From positions 37,915 to 101,914 of the IMG/VR virus record IMGVR_UViG_3300010885_091183: a stretch of DNA of 64,000 nt; one strand, given 5' to 3'. Below, one piece after another: positions 33,991-41,603 of the stretch. The notes under the pieces were generated by a model. The model was not told where the DNA came from, made no database searches, and saw only the letters and a list, made by a program, of their open reading frames with translations. Both the position numbers and the translations under genes were made by a program. The first letter of the stretch is position 1; every line of letters begins with the position of its first letter. Source of the stretch: a virus.

Positions 33991-34332
33991 TTAAGTGCTT
34001 CGCACGAGGCGGGTGACACCCACAACATGGCCTTTTTCGTTCCGCACAGCCCCATCGTTGGGGCCGGTGCCGGGACTGTAAACATCCTCCCTCTTCGCTG
34101 CACCAGCCACAAGGCTGGACACCAGCAAAATCACACCTTCTTCGGGAGAAGGCAGGTCCACAACCTCCCCCAAAGTGCTGGCTGACCACAATTCTACAGG
34201 CAGGGAACTTTCAAGCTTGCTCCCCGCAACCGTAGATACACGGGCAACGGTCCCACTCGGCTGGATGGTAACTTGGGTTTCCCCTTGAACCAAAACAATT
34301 GCGTGAGGTGTCAGGTTCTTGATCTGGGTCAT
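33991..34332 (-). CDS. NLTPHAI-family phage protein
   Basis: 113 residues; paralogue of the first domain of the fused protein to its left (QIKNLTPHAIVLVQGE, PSGTVARVSTVAG, EEGVILLVSSLVAGAAKR, VVGVTRLVRST). Beta-rich, no catalytic motif. AAGGAGA before ATG; promoter 32 nt upstream. The pair probably arose by cassette duplication. Confidence 0.8.
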   Translation of the reverse strand: MTQIKNLTPHAIVLVQGETQVTIQPSGTVARVSTVAGSKLESSLPVELWSASTLGEVVDLPSPEEGVILLVSSLVAGAAKREDVYSPGTGPNDGAVRNEKGHVVGVTRLVRST

Positions 34333-34363
34333 TTGAATCTCCTTTTGTTTAACTCTCTACAAA

Positions 34364-34396
34364 GTGATACGGAAGTTCCGTTTCAAAAATACAATT
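34364..34396 (-). promoter_or_regulatory. Repeated promoter element, copy 5
   Basis: TATCAC with intact CGGAAGTTCCG palindrome, 32 nt before the start codon. Confidence 0.7.
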
Positions 34397-34468
34397 AATT
34401 TCAATTAAATTCAATTATTTTCTAGAATTTCTCTGAGGTTTGCAGTTGTCTAATGGCAAGCAAGCCCC

Positions 34469-34804
34469 TTACCACCAGCCGACCAGCTTGTGACCGGCCT
34501 CGGCATGGAGCTTGAACATAAGCTTGAGGTCTTCAAGCTCTTGTGCCACGATGTTAGGATCAATGACCTGTGCAGAGGAAATTGTGCAGTTTTCCAGTTT
34601 TTCGGCCATCTGCACAACTAGATTGTTGGGTATATCCTCTGAGTAGAGGGTTTGCCCTGTTGCTGTTGAAACAAGGAGGTCGTATACCTTGCCTCTGAAG
34701 CTTGAGTTGCCGCTGTCTGAAAACATGCCTCCGCAGAGGTTGAGTTCGGCGTTCACAAAAGCCCGCTCGTTGTTTTCGCCAATCCATATGCTGTCCAGTC
34801 CCAT
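34469..34804 (-). CDS. Conserved phage protein (MGLDSIW type)
   Basis: 111 residues. MGLDSIWIGENN, LNLCGGMFSDSGNSSFRGK and TGQTLYSEDIPN fit a small family widely seen in phages, function unknown. AAGGAGC before ATG; promoter 37 nt upstream. Confidence 0.75.
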   Translation of the reverse strand: MGLDSIWIGENNERAFVNAELNLCGGMFSDSGNSSFRGKVYDLLVSTATGQTLYSEDIPNNLVVQMAEKLENCTISSAQVIDPNIVAQELEDLKLMFKLHAEAGHKLVGWW

Positions 34805-34840
34805 GATTTATGCTCCTTGTTGAGTTGAACTGTACAAAGC

Positions 34841-34872
34841 GGTACAGGAAGTTTCGTGTCAAAAATACAATT
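34841..34872 (-). promoter_or_regulatory. Repeated promoter element, copy 6
   Basis: TGTACC type; palindrome reduced to AGGAAGTTTCG. Confidence 0.6.
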
Positions 34873-34914
34873 GATTTAATTATTTTCTGGAATTTTTCTG
34901 AAGCTTGCAGTTAT

Positions 34915-35040
34915 CTAACCGCAACATTCGACTAAACTCCAGTCAATTTCAGAGTCTTTGACGATTTTAGTGGACGGGTCCAACCACCTTTCCTGTGATG
35001 GGTTTTGGTTGTGAACATCTTGACCTACGGGAATGCTCAT
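34915..35040 (-). CDS. Small protein (41 aa), unknown
   Basis: 41 residues: MSIPVGQDVHNQNPSQERW, ending SLVECCG. ACAGGA lies before the ATG. Fills the gap between neighbouring genes in the same direction; no other evidence. Confidence 0.45.
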   Translation of the reverse strand: MSIPVGQDVHNQNPSQERWLDPSTKIVKDSEIDWSLVECCG

Positions 35041-35068
35041 GTGATTGTTCCTGTAGTGTTAAATGGTG

Positions 35069-35476
35069 TTAGATGTGGCACCGGAAGATTTCACTAGGTG
35101 CGTATTTTTTCCAGATTTCACGGGCAGGTTGTCCGATTTCCCTTACGATCATTTCCATAAATTTGCGAGTGCGGTCGCCAGCCTCCCATTGGGAATGGCC
35201 ATCGCTGAATTTGAAAGTCCAGTCGTGGCTGAAGCACAAGTGTTCCATAAGTTCGGCTGGATTTTCGATGAACTTCTCCTCACGCTCCTTGAGGGCCACC
35301 AGCTTGGCTTTCAGGTAGATTTTTGCCAGTTCTGCCGTGTCTTGGGGCTCACTATTGATGGTTTGATAGCCTGTCAGAGTTTGCTGCGCTAGGGCCGTTT
35401 CTGCGATGAATTTGTCTTCACATTGCAGCACCCTCATTTGGACTTCTGGATCAATATATGAGCGAATATTGAGCAT
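35069..35476 (-). CDS. Helical accessory protein, unknown
   Basis: 135 residues. Start MLNIRSYIDPEVQM with AAGGAG upstream. Long helices (AELAKIYLKAKLVALKERE) and a C-terminal WTFKFSDGHSQWEAGDR segment. Not recognised. The 17-bp repeats lie in its leader and may replace the usual promoter. Confidence 0.65.
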   Translation of the reverse strand: MLNIRSYIDPEVQMRVLQCEDKFIAETALAQQTLTGYQTINSEPQDTAELAKIYLKAKLVALKEREEKFIENPAELMEHLCFSHDWTFKFSDGHSQWEAGDRTRKFMEMIVREIGQPAREIWKKYAPSEIFRCHI

Positions 35477-35520
35477 TTGAGGCTCCTTGTTGGGATGTGT
35501 AGTGGAGATATGGTTTGCTG

Positions 35521-35570
35521 TAGAATACTCTACAGGGTAGAATACTCTACAGGGTAGAATACTATCTACC
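35521..35570. repeat. 17-bp tandem repeat with near-palindromic core
   Basis: TAGAATACTCTACAGGG repeated about 2.9 times; the core GTAGAATACTCTAC is almost palindromic and matches, on the other strand, the repeats at 58688-58790. Confidence 0.8.
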
Positions 35571-35790
35571 ACTCAATGATGTACTCTAGTTTGCCTTTAA
35601 TATCCAAGCACTCAAAAGGGCTTGGTGCGTGGTTTTTGGTGTATTGGTTTGGCCCAAACCCTTCGGGGTACAGTTTGGTGCCCGATTCAAGTCCCGAAAC
35701 AAGCTTGTGCTTGTATTTGGGTTTTTCGTGGTGTTGGCAGCATCTGCACCCTGTCATGGCTAGACAGAGTGCAGCGAGGAGTGGTTTCAT
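35566..35790 (-). CDS. Small lipoprotein
   Basis: 74 residues. Start MKPLLAALCLAMTGCRCC: lipoprotein signal with lipobox ending MTGC, lipidation site Cys15. Then a basic, Tyr/Pro-rich mature part. GAAGGA before ATG, which overlaps the stop of the 27-aa membrane protein gene, implying coupled synthesis. Could take part in lysis or superinfection exclusion; unproven. Confidence 0.65.
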   Translation of the reverse strand: MKPLLAALCLAMTGCRCCQHHEKPKYKHKLVSGLESGTKLYPEGFGPNQYTKNHAPSPFECLDIKGKLEYIIEW

Positions 35791-35870
35791 ATTTCGTCCT
35801 TCATGCAAGCGTTATTGACCACGATTGCAATCATGACGACAATGCCGAATGTGACTGAAAATATGGCCAT
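35787..35870 (-). CDS. Micro-membrane protein (27 aa)
   Basis: 27 residues, nearly all one membrane helix (MAIFSVTFGIVVMIAIVV) with a short polar end. AAAGGA lies 6 nt before ATG, and ATGA overlap links it to the lipoprotein gene. Confidence 0.5.
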   Translation of the reverse strand: MAIFSVTFGIVVMIAIVVNNACMKDEI

Positions 35871-35893
35871 ATCGAATCCTTTCGATGGTAGAG

Positions 35894-36184
35894 TTATATA
35901 TCAGTTTCCATCATCTCATCCTCATCTTCGTCATTCCAATCGTCCTCGTGTTCGTTGCTTGGTTTTGGAATCCCCAACTGTTGGGCGGTGACAGGTTTGA
36001 ACTGGTGATCAGGGGTGATCATATAAACCGGTTGGTTGTGGATATTGAGGTGGGTTGTTGCTTTTTCCTTTGCCCAAGCCAATGCCATTTCTGGAGTTTG
36101 GAATGGAAAGGAGCGAAATATACGCCCTTGTGTGTTGGCCCAAGCAATAGTGTAGGGCGGATAGTTTATAGTTCCTTCGATCAT
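35894..36184 (-). CDS. Small protein with acidic tail, unknown
   Basis: 96 residues. MIEGTINYPPYTIAWANTQG, then MALAWAKEKATTHLNIHNQ and a very acidic end (EHEDDWNDEDEDEMME). GGAGG before ATG. The acidic tail could mimic nucleic acid, but nothing shows this. Its stop is followed by the micro-membrane gene. Confidence 0.65.
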   Translation of the reverse strand: MIEGTINYPPYTIAWANTQGRIFRSFPFQTPEMALAWAKEKATTHLNIHNQPVYMITPDHQFKPVTAQQLGIPKPSNEHEDDWNDEDEDEMMETDI

Positions 36185-36185
36185 A

Positions 36186-36404
36186 TTAAGCCTCCACTTT
36201 AACTGGGCGACCACGCTTAAGAACCAGAGGTTTCCCACAGCTAGTGCTGCCGATGTATTTGCTCAAAGTCGGCAAGCTGACTTGGATTCCAAGTCGATTA
36301 AGAACTTGTCGGCCCTTGCGCAGACCATATATTGACACGATCTGCTTCAATTGTTTCACTTGCTTTGGTGCAAATTTGTCGGGTCGTCCAACTCGATTGC
36401 TCAT
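36186..36404 (-). CDS. Small helix-turn-helix DNA-binding protein
   Basis: 72 residues, basic (pI clearly high). Residues 14-55 (PKQVKQLKQIVSIYGLRKG, RQVLNRLGIQVSLPTLSKY) form a probable HTH, with GRPDK at the start and KRGRPVKV at the end like AT-hook contacts. Candidate regulator of the repeated promoters, by inference only. It precedes the acidic-tail gene by 1 nt. Confidence 0.6.
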   Translation of the reverse strand: MSNRVGRPDKFAPKQVKQLKQIVSIYGLRKGRQVLNRLGIQVSLPTLSKYIGSTSCGKPLVLKRGRPVKVEA

Positions 36405-36496
36405 ATAGTCTCCATACTACCAAGGTGGTGCGACCTTGGATTGCTATTGTCCCCGCACCGGGATTGTTTAATTATTAGGCTGTACAATCAAAAAAA

Positions 36497-36724
36497 CTAG
36501 TGGTTGACCAAATTGTCTCCGATAGTCAAATAAACTTCACTTGAAGTACCCTGACAAATATCGTTTATCCAAACATCAGTAACCACTCCTTCTGAAGTGA
36601 AATTGAAATGCAACTCCACTTCGGAAGGTTCATCTTCGTAATCAGTTGGGTCTTCAATATTTTGAATAACCTTTAAATTTTCTACTTCTACCCATGTATT
36701 GCCATTGTCTAATGATACTTTCAT
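36497..36724 (-). CDS. Small acidic beta-rich protein, unknown
   Basis: 75 residues: MKVSLDNGNTWVEVENLKV, VELHFNFTSEGVVTDVWI. Strand-rich and acidic. AGGAA before ATG. Not recognised; related phage proteins of this kind often occur as unlinked accessory genes. Confidence 0.65.
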   Translation of the reverse strand: MKVSLDNGNTWVEVENLKVIQNIEDPTDYEDEPSEVELHFNFTSEGVVTDVWINDICQGTSSEVYLTIGDNLVNH

Positions 36725-36744
36725 TTCTGATTCCTAGGTTGTAA

Positions 36745-36990
36745 TTAAGAAATTGGCTCAAAGAAATTTTGAACCTGCTCGAAGGGGATATTTCCCCAAG
36801 TGCGCTGATACAATTCTGCACGGCAGAGTCGGTTCCTCACCCCCTCCTTCGAGCTAATTCCCTCGCCGTTCCTTGCTGCGACCTCACACCTCCGGTCGTA
36901 CTCCTCGACCTCCTCCCAAAGTTGTTCTTTCGTGAGGTCCTTCACCTCAGTTTTGTGAATGAAGTAAAAACCTCTATATTGTTCGCTCAT
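36745..36990 (-). CDS. Small helical protein, unknown
   Basis: 81 residues. MSEQYRGFYFIHKTEVKDL then long charged helices (QLWEEVEEYDRRCEVAAR). AAGGAGG before ATG. Downstream of two coupled genes in the same direction. No family recognised. Confidence 0.65.
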   Translation of the reverse strand: MSEQYRGFYFIHKTEVKDLTKEQLWEEVEEYDRRCEVAARNGEGISSKEGVRNRLCRAELYQRTWGNIPFEQVQNFFEPIS

Positions 36991-37015
36991 CTTGTCGCCT
37001 CCTTAGTAAATGACT

Positions 37016-37264
37016 TCAAAAACAAGGATGATTCTGGACGATGAGGTCGGATTTATAAGCCTTGACCTCATCAACCGTCCGGGCAACGGCGTGGAAATCT
37101 AAAAAACCCCGCACATCCCGAAAATTCTCGTGATAAACAAGTCCACCCTCCTTCAACAAAGCAACCTCAAACAGGCAACTTTCATTTCCATAGCTTGAGC
37201 TATGGCAAATTATACTTATTCCAAAACCGTTATCAAATAACAACTGATGCCTGTAGTTGTTCAT
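37016..37264 (-). CDS. Small protein, unknown
   Basis: 82 residues, beta-rich (QLLFDNGFGISIICHSSSY, LFEVALLKEGGLVYHENF). Start overlaps the stop of the gene upstream (ATGA), so the two are coupled. Not recognised. Confidence 0.65.
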   Translation of the reverse strand: MNNYRHQLLFDNGFGISIICHSSSYGNESCLFEVALLKEGGLVYHENFRDVRGFLDFHAVARTVDEVKAYKSDLIVQNHPCF

Positions 37265-37542
37265 CGATTTTCTCCATACTTATTGGTGATTATTGGCGAA
37301 ACTACCTTCCCGTTCTCATCGGCAACCACAAAGAAACTGTCTGTGATTACAGACTGGGCAATGGTGCCGAGAATCGATTGGGCAATGGTGACCCATACAT
37401 CGACTCTCCATCGATTCTCGAAGACATTGCTGGCTTTTGTCTGATAGTAACCGGGAGGTGTTCCCAAGGCCTTGAGTACATTAAAAACAACCTTGTCCCT
37501 TACGGGATTGGCTTTTGGTTCTTTTTCAAGTGTGGTGCTCAT
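37261..37542 (-). CDS. Small protein, unknown
   Basis: 93 residues. Start MSTTLEKEPKANPVRDK with AAGGAG upstream. The core VVFNVLKALGTPPGYYQTK and RWRVDVWVTIAQSILGTI suggests a compact alpha/beta fold. Coupled with the gene at 37016. Confidence 0.65.
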   Translation of the reverse strand: MSTTLEKEPKANPVRDKVVFNVLKALGTPPGYYQTKASNVFENRWRVDVWVTIAQSILGTIAQSVITDSFFVVADENGKVVSPIITNKYGENR

Positions 37543-37546
37543 CGAA

Positions 37547-37939
37547 CTACTCCTTTGTGATGTAACGGACAGACGACTTGCCATTTTCGCTAGTAAGCAG
37601 CACATAGTCTGCCTTGGTCAGCGGTTCGTTAGACTCAGACACGAAGGTATCGTTCTGGTAGGGGTTATATTGTGCTTTGGGGGCACTTTGGAGTTCGGGC
37701 AGGACTTTGGCCAACTCGATGGGGTCAACCACCAAATCGCCAACAACCCCTGCATGAACTTGTTTTCGACCCAATTGACGAACTTTTGCTTGTCCGCCTT
37801 TTTGGACTATGAAGTTGGCCCTGCTCACCACCAAGTTGTTGGAGTGCATGGCCACCTTGCCGGTGCTGCGATCCTTTACTGAATAACACACACCGGCTTG
37901 GTGTAGGTTCCTATAGACGAACGCTTGAAGTATCTTCAT
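37547..37939 (-). CDS. Accessory protein, unknown
   Basis: 130 residues. MKILQAFVYRNLHQAGVCYSV, KGGQAKVRQLGRKQVHAG, then an acidic half. GGAGG before ATG. Family seen only as phage hypothetical proteins, if at all. The repeated promoter ends just 19 nt before the ATG. Confidence 0.65.
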   Translation of the reverse strand: MKILQAFVYRNLHQAGVCYSVKDRSTGKVAMHSNNLVVSRANFIVQKGGQAKVRQLGRKQVHAGVVGDLVVDPIELAKVLPELQSAPKAQYNPYQNDTFVSESNEPLTKADYVLLTSENGKSSVRYITKE

Positions 37940-37957
37940 TTTTAGTTCCTCCATAGT

Positions 37958-37989
37958 CTTACAGGAATTTATGTTCAAAAAATACAATT
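37958..37989 (-). promoter_or_regulatory. Repeated promoter element, copy 7
   Basis: TGTAAG type with a degenerate palindrome (AGGAATTTATG). The short distance to GGAGG shows that transcription must begin right after the TGTA word. Confidence 0.55.
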
Positions 37990-38008
37990 GTAATATTTAG
38001 GAATTATT

Positions 38009-38227
38009 TTACCCCAACATTACCCTAACAACTTCATCGCCACATACTGATTGAAGTTGTCCACTCAAAGAAATCAAATCCACCATGCTTTCGGTTTTTT
38101 CTTCGATCAATTCCTCTCTATTTTTCTCCACCCAACATTTGAAGTCTTCAATCAGTACGCTTGGGTCTTCCTTGTATTCAGGAAAAACATCCATAAGGAT
38201 ATTGATCCTTTTAATGCTATCACTCAC
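38009..38227 (-). CDS. Small acidic helical protein, GTG start
   Basis: 72 residues. GTG start with AAGGAGG at good spacing; no better ATG. Helical, acidic (LIEDFKCWVEKNREELIEE). Overlaps the upstream gene by 8 nt. Not recognised. Confidence 0.6.
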   Translation of the reverse strand: MSDSIKRINILMDVFPEYKEDPSVLIEDFKCWVEKNREELIEEKTESMVDLISLSGQLQSVCGDEVVRVMLG

Positions 38228-38504
38228 TTGTTTCCCCTCCTTGCGAGGTCACCGCTACTTCGGCAAACTGGACGAACTGGCAAGGCACCAAGTAGTCGCC
38301 GTCCCAATCATTTTTGTGGATGACTTTGAACTCTTCGTTCAAAGTTTCAAATTCTGGATGATCCTTGGGGATATTCAGGATGAAGAATTCAATTCCTTCA
38401 GCCACTTTGCTGCGTACCGTTGAAAAGCAGGTTTCACCCCGCTTGTAGGGTACTGGTCCACGAAAGTTCTTGCGCCAAATCAGTTGGTGTTGTTTCAGGT
38501 TCAT
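38220..38504 (-). CDS. Small protein, unknown
   Basis: 94 residues. MNLKQHQLIWRKNFRGPVPYK, FFILNIPKDHPEFETLN and WDGDYLVPCQFVQFAEV. AAAGGAG before ATG. No repeated promoter right upstream; may be read from the cassette to the right. Not recognised. Confidence 0.65.
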   Translation of the reverse strand: MNLKQHQLIWRKNFRGPVPYKRGETCFSTVRSKVAEGIEFFILNIPKDHPEFETLNEEFKVIHKNDWDGDYLVPCQFVQFAEVAVTSQGGETSE

Positions 38505-38570
38505 CGGATGCTCCTTTTGATTAAACAAACAGACCACCCCGGTATACGCCGGGATGGTCGTGAATCGAAC

Positions 38571-39011
38571 TCAGGCTCCTGCGAAAAACAGGTCAAGATC
38601 GGTGTTGGGGCGATTTTCGCCACTTACACCTAGAATGTAGTTGTGATAGTCCTTGGCAGATTTCTGCCATATGGCGCTGCCGGGAACTATCGTCCCTTCG
38701 TTTTTGTGCTGCTCTGCGAGAAACTCTTGAAAAGATTTCTCGCCCTCGTAGAGCATTCTGACAAACTCACAAGGCTGAATGCCAATAGTCGCTGCCGAAT
38801 AGACTTTACCATCCTTATTCAGCGTTTTTACAGCGTCTACTCCAAACACGCTGTCATAGCCAAAGTTCAGAGGTACATTGTCATATTCAGTCAAGACTGT
38901 CTTGACATCCAACCCGTGATCATCGCATAATCGCACGAACTCTTCGTGCGAAATAACAACCATTTTTCCACTCAGAGTTTCAACCGTGCCTATCTCATGG
39001 TTTTTGATCAT
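38571..39011 (-). CDS. Accessory protein, unknown
   Basis: 146 residues. MIKNHEIGTVETLSGKMVVI, VRLCDDHGLDVKTVLTEY, GIQPCEFVRMLYEGEK. Acidic alpha/beta protein. GGGAGG before ATG; promoter 22 nt upstream. Not recognised. Confidence 0.65.
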   Translation of the reverse strand: MIKNHEIGTVETLSGKMVVISHEEFVRLCDDHGLDVKTVLTEYDNVPLNFGYDSVFGVDAVKTLNKDGKVYSAATIGIQPCEFVRMLYEGEKSFQEFLAEQHKNEGTIVPGSAIWQKSAKDYHNYILGVSGENRPNTDLDLFFAGA

Positions 39012-39032
39012 TGAAAAACCTCCCTTCAAAGG

Positions 39033-39064
39033 ACTACAGGAAGTTTCGTGTCAAAAATACAATT
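39033..39064 (-). promoter_or_regulatory. Repeated promoter element, copy 8
   Basis: TGTAGT type, palindrome AGGAAGTTTCG; the middle word is TTGACA. Only 22 nt to the start codon, with the ribosome site in between. Confidence 0.65.
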
Positions 39065-39115
39065 AAAGTTAAAAAAAATTACATAAATACTAATTTAATG
39101 AAGAGGAGGTTATTC

Positions 39116-39298
39116 ATGTGGGACATCGAAGTAATTAAGAAGATTAACAACGATGCTGCTGAAGCACTCGACAACAAAATGCCACAAAGAACAGCACTTG
39201 AAAATGCTGTCCAAGGTGGCATGTCGCCAACCAAGATGCTTTGGTTCAACCCAACTGGCAAACCACCTAACGATAATGCGGGTGTAGCTCAACGGTAG
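39116..39298 (+). CDS. Small plus-strand protein overlapping tRNA-Gly
   Basis: 60 residues: MWDIEVIKKINNDAAEALD, then RTALENAVQGGMSPTKML. GAGGAGG lies 6 nt before the ATG, one of the best ribosome sites in the window. The last seven codons and the stop are inside the tRNA-Gly gene (TAG in its D-arm). It is among the few plus-strand genes in the accessory block. Not recognised. Confidence 0.65.
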   Translation: MWDIEVIKKINNDAAEALDNKMPQRTALENAVQGGMSPTKMLWFNPTGKPPNDNAGVAQR

Positions 39299-39349
39299 AG
39301 CGTCTGCCTTCCACGCAGAATGTTGAGAGTTCAAATCTCTTCACCCGCT
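39278..39349 (+). tRNA. tRNA-Gly (anticodon TCC)
   Basis: 72 nt. Acceptor stem GCGGGTG / CACCCGC, D-arm with AGCTCAACGGTAGAGC, anticodon arm TCTGC-CTTCCAC-GCAGA (TCC), T-arm GAGAG-TTCAAAT-CTCTT. CCA is not encoded. A terminator follows 18 nt later. Confidence 0.93.
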
Positions 39350-39366
39350 TTTTGCGAAAGAGACAC

Positions 39367-39401
39367 AAAGACCCCCAAGGCACTACACCTTGGGGGTCTT
39401 T
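39367..39401. terminator. Strong bidirectional terminator
   Basis: 14-bp perfect stem AAAGACCCCCAAGG / CCTTGGGGGTCTTT after the tRNA. Confidence 0.88.
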
Positions 39402-39420
39402 GCATATTATATATCCTTCC

Positions 39421-39464
39421 CTTCAACTGCCAAAATAGCACCCTTCAACTGCCAAAATAGCACC
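39421..39464. repeat. 22-bp perfect tandem duplication
   Basis: CTTCAACTGCCAAAATAGCA plus CC occurs twice in a row over the 3' end of the next gene; the duplication changes its last residues. Confidence 0.85.
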
Positions 39465-39611
39465 AGATATAATATCGGCAACACCATTTATATCATTTTC
39501 ATGTACTCCTGGTATTCCATCACCTATCATATAATCTATAATACGGGATGATAAAGAATCTTTCAACGATGTTAGCGCAAATATAGTTACTCTTTTTTCG
39601 CTATCATTCAT
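39423..39611 (-). CDS. Small protein, unknown
   Basis: 62 residues. MNDSEKRVTIFALTSLKDSL, ADIISGAILAVEG. Start chosen 8 nt after AAGGAG. C-terminal residues derive from the 22-bp duplication. Overlaps the next gene upstream by 8 nt. Confidence 0.6.
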   Translation of the reverse strand: MNDSEKRVTIFALTSLKDSLSSRIIDYMIGDGIPGVHENDINGVADIISGAILAVEGCYFGS

Positions 39612-39825
39612 CGGCATTCTCCTTATTCTTCAATTCACGAACAGACATATTGGTCACACTATCCTTCCCATACTGTGCGTAAATCACATCACGGGCATTC
39701 TGCGAACTGGAAGCACTCACCACCTGTTTGCTGCGGATGGTGCGTGGTTTCTTTATGGTAAAGCTGACCTCAAATTGTCTAAGGTCTTCGTAAACCACAT
39801 AGGCAGGAGGAAAATCGTACATCAT
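39604..39825 (-). CDS. Small protein, unknown
   Basis: 73 residues: MMYDFPPAYVVYEDLRQFEV, KKPRTIRSKQVVSASSSQNA. Basic, small alpha/beta. GGAGA far upstream of ATG. Not recognised. The preceding gap contains a hairpin (CCCCAAGT/ACTTGGGG) without a U-run. Confidence 0.6.
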   Translation of the reverse strand: MMYDFPPAYVVYEDLRQFEVSFTIKKPRTIRSKQVVSASSSQNARDVIYAQYGKDSVTNMSVRELKNKENADE

Positions 39826-39956
39826 GGTAATGGCATCTCCATTTGATTTTTAGCAACACAGTAATCACTATTACACGGAAAATATTGAAAGTTGCCTCCA
39901 GCCCCAAGTTGCCGTGACTTGGGGCGAACATTCCCCACGGCGGGATCATGCCAAGG

Positions 39957-41531
39957 TCAGCGAATCAGCAGTTCCTTGGCAGCGTACACGGTGATATTCA
40001 AGAGCAAGTCTTGGAAATCCCGTGTGAAGTCAACTGCTCCAGTAGCGTGATGGGCCACCTCTTCCAGAGCAGTAGCAAGCAGTTGCTGGTTGAGCCCGTG
40101 CCAACCAGTCACAAGGGCACCGTTACCGGCAATGTCTTGATTGATAAAGACGGTGCCGTCACGGTAGTAGCCGAGCAACTGGCTTCCACCCTCCATCGCC
40201 TGTCGGAAGGTCTTGACGATGGGACGCTTGCGACCATTCTGCAAGCCATACTTCTCGACAAGACCCCACGCAAAGTCAACTGCTGCCTCAGCGTCAGGGG
40301 TGCTGTCGTACACCTGCCGTCCTTCCCGCTCATCTTGCGTCAAGACAGTCTCAGGAGTACGCACACCTCGTTTTCTGGCAGCTTGGACGATGGCTGTAGG
40401 TGCCTTGACTACCTTGAAGCCCTTCCTTGCTGCCTGCTCACCACCCTCGTCGGTGGAGATCACGGCGTTGGCACCCAGAGTGGACTCAAAGCTCTCGCAC
40501 CACACGGCCTTCTGCTGGTCATTTAAACCCTCAAGACCGTACTCGCTGAACTCCTGCTCCCAAACCCTCTGGGCATCGGCCATTGCCTGCCAAAACACAC
40601 CAAGCTGAATCTTGGAAGCATTGGCAAAAGCCCTTGCAGCTTCGTGCTGGACATACCAATCGTCAACCTTGCGACTCTCGTCAAGCTTGAGATTCTCAAG
40701 GTTGTAATCGAAAAGGCTCGGCTTGGCTGAATGCTGTTCGATCTCACGGACTCGCACACCACGACGATAAATGACAGCGGTGCCTTTGTCCTTGAAGTTC
40801 CGATTGGACTTTGGCAGAATTGCCTCGTTAAGAAGTTGCGGTTCGCTAAAGTGCAAGAACCACTTGCCCAAGTTGGTGTGGAACTTGAGCACCTCTTCGG
40901 TGAGTGGCACAAAGACTCGAGTGTGACCGGCCTTGGCTCGGACTTGAGCCTCGTTCACGATCTCCACCTTGACATCGTGGTAGCATTGCTGCTGGCTCTG
41001 AAATCCCCTCAGAGATTTCAGGAACGCCTCCCGCTCACGAGTGTAAGGAATTTCTGCCTGCGCCCTCTCCTCCGTTGTCAACTTGGAAGTGTATTCCACA
41101 TTCCAAGCGTGTTGATCTTCTTCGTAGGCCCTGTCAAGTGAATTTGACACGAACTCACGCAGGGCGAGATCGACACCTCCCCAATCGGTTGCTCCGTGTT
41201 CCAGCACAAACCCCAAATCTTCTGTGCTGGTTCGGGTGCTGCCATTTGCATCCTTACCGCCAAACTTGACCACCACACGGTTGAAAGCCGTGTTCTTCAA
41301 TCCATCGTGGACATTCTGCACTCGAGTGCCAAACTCGAGCTTCAGATTCCCACAAAATACAATTGGATTGAGGTTGTTCCTCAAACAGACGGCAACTCCC
41401 TGCTTGTTGCCGGTTCCAAACTTTCCAATAGTTGCATTACTGTCAGAGCCACGCTTCGTGCTGGCTCCAAGTAATGTGAAGGCCTCGCTAGGTGCCACAC
41501 CGGGATTCTGGATCATGAGGTATGCTGACAT
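39957..41531 (-). CDS. GHKL-type ATPase-like protein
   Basis: 524 residues. Glycine-rich loop IGKFGTGNKQGVAVCLRNN (residues 35-53) and an N-box-like ALREFVSNSLDRA (E126, N130, D133) point to a GHKL (Hsp90/MutL/histidine-kinase type) ATP site, but in reversed order. The C-terminal ~80 residues hold TALEEVAHHATGAVDFTRDF, an E-E-x-x-H-H motif that could bind metal. Partner and role unknown; possibly a DNA-repair or host-takeover ATPase. AAGGAGC before ATG; promoter 73 nt upstream. Confidence 0.6.
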   Translation of the reverse strand: MSAYLMIQNPGVAPSEAFTLLGASTKRGSDSNATIGKFGTGNKQGVAVCLRNNLNPIVFCGNLKLEFGTRVQNVHDGLKNTAFNRVVVKFGGKDANGSTRTSTEDLGFVLEHGATDWGGVDLALREFVSNSLDRAYEEDQHAWNVEYTSKLTTEERAQAEIPYTREREAFLKSLRGFQSQQQCYHDVKVEIVNEAQVRAKAGHTRVFVPLTEEVLKFHTNLGKWFLHFSEPQLLNEAILPKSNRNFKDKGTAVIYRRGVRVREIEQHSAKPSLFDYNLENLKLDESRKVDDWYVQHEAARAFANASKIQLGVFWQAMADAQRVWEQEFSEYGLEGLNDQQKAVWCESFESTLGANAVISTDEGGEQAARKGFKVVKAPTAIVQAARKRGVRTPETVLTQDEREGRQVYDSTPDAEAAVDFAWGLVEKYGLQNGRKRPIVKTFRQAMEGGSQLLGYYRDGTVFINQDIAGNGALVTGWHGLNQQLLATALEEVAHHATGAVDFTRDFQDLLLNITVYAAKELLIR

Positions 41532-41603
41532 AGAAAAGCTCCTTGTTGGGATGTTACACCCTGTATACGGGCAGGGTGTTTAAAATTTTCACACCGTCAA
41601 AGT

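Noticed and set aside
40213-41583. Plus-strand frames opposite the GHKL-like gene
   Set aside because: Out-of-register shadows with no ribosome sites; the minus-strand protein has recognisable motifs and a good start.
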